Made by a program: the position numbers and the translations under genes. Source: Eubacterium sp. (GTDB lineage: Bacteria > Bacillota > Clostridia > Lachnospirales > Lachnospiraceae). Taken from it: a stretch of DNA of 58,494 nucleotides. Below are positions 58,418 to 58,494 of this stretch, in pieces (position 1 is the first letter of the stretch; the number at the start of each line of letters is the position of its first letter). Below the pieces are notes generated by a model. It made no database searches and was not told where the DNA came from. It saw only the letters and a program-made list of their open reading frames with translations. The DNA is taken from NCBI GenBank assembly GCA_021769425.1, contig JAETSX010000047.1, positions 1 to 58,494 on the forward strand, given 5' to 3'.

Positions 58418-58494
58418 CTTTTTCCGTCTCCCAAATCTCAACTTCACCTCTGGTTTCCTGTAACATTTTCCTTTTTTGCATGCCCGCGAACCTC

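Overview
The window reads as chromosome of an anaerobic, low-to-moderate GC Firmicute, most likely a Lachnospiraceae member. The family-level guess rests on the gene order dgt-dnaG-rpoD-trmK-nif3, a uridine-kinase-like protein with an N-terminal TGS-like part, a DUF6320 protein, pyrB-pyrI, larB-larC, many strong AGGAGG ribosome sites and sigma-A promoters. No species is claimed.

Layout. (1) 1-5.6 kb: a leftward arsenic/redox operon (arsR, permease, membrane thioredoxin, ccdA, second permease, Cys-rich thioredoxin, arsC, acr3); acr3 is cut off at the left edge by foreign DNA. (2) 5.6-13.7 kb: an accessory, AT-rich region. Its core is a four-gene leftward cassette (here A to D) of unrecognised proteins. 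Gene C is split by a nested insertion: a short palindromic element with a 7-bp target duplication that itself carries an IS1182-family element. Around it lie a truncated flavodoxin, an Rpn-type PD-(D/E)xK protein and shreds of other transposases. (3) 13.7-19.8 kb: an FMN reductase, two esterase-like lipoproteins, a lipoprotein flavodoxin, two damaged iron alcohol dehydrogenases and a LysR regulator. (4) 19.9-26 kb: RecQ, an ABC-exporter remnant with a 94-bp tandem repeat, a nuclease-helicase fusion of the XPD/DinG type, and an HPr-like protein without the active histidine. (5) 26-33.6 kb: larB-larC (nickel-pincer cofactor), a lipoprotein, small membrane and PH-like proteins, pyrBI, and RNase P RNA. 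(6) 33.8-41.7 kb: housekeeping genes and tRNA-Leu(CAG). (7) 42-48.3 kb: sugar metabolism (Gfo/Idh oxidoreductase, rpiA, fructose-type PTS, RpiR regulator and a decayed phosphofructokinase). (8) 48.4-58.5 kb: ZIP transporter, a hydrolase/DUF6320/condensation-like acyltransferase trio, a hybrid histidine kinase, aspartate kinase and a LytTR response regulator with a probable partner.

How parts work together. The ars operon couples arsenate reduction and export to thiol/disulfide transfer across the membrane. The PTS, rpiA and RpiR genes probably form one regulon: a near-identical GAAAAT-ATTTTC palindrome lies at the rpiR promoter and upstream of the PTS promoter. The A-D cassette has the look of a conflict or defence module (candidate nuclease fold, coiled-coil membrane protein, and two possibly related proteins with ADP-ribosyltransferase-like motifs), but its function is inference only.

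Repeats are a theme. Four copies of one 92-bp hairpin repeat are scattered across the window, and there are several short tandem arrays, some inside coding sequence (lipoprotein linkers, TrmK, LarC His-rich segment) and one that repeats a ribosome-binding site.
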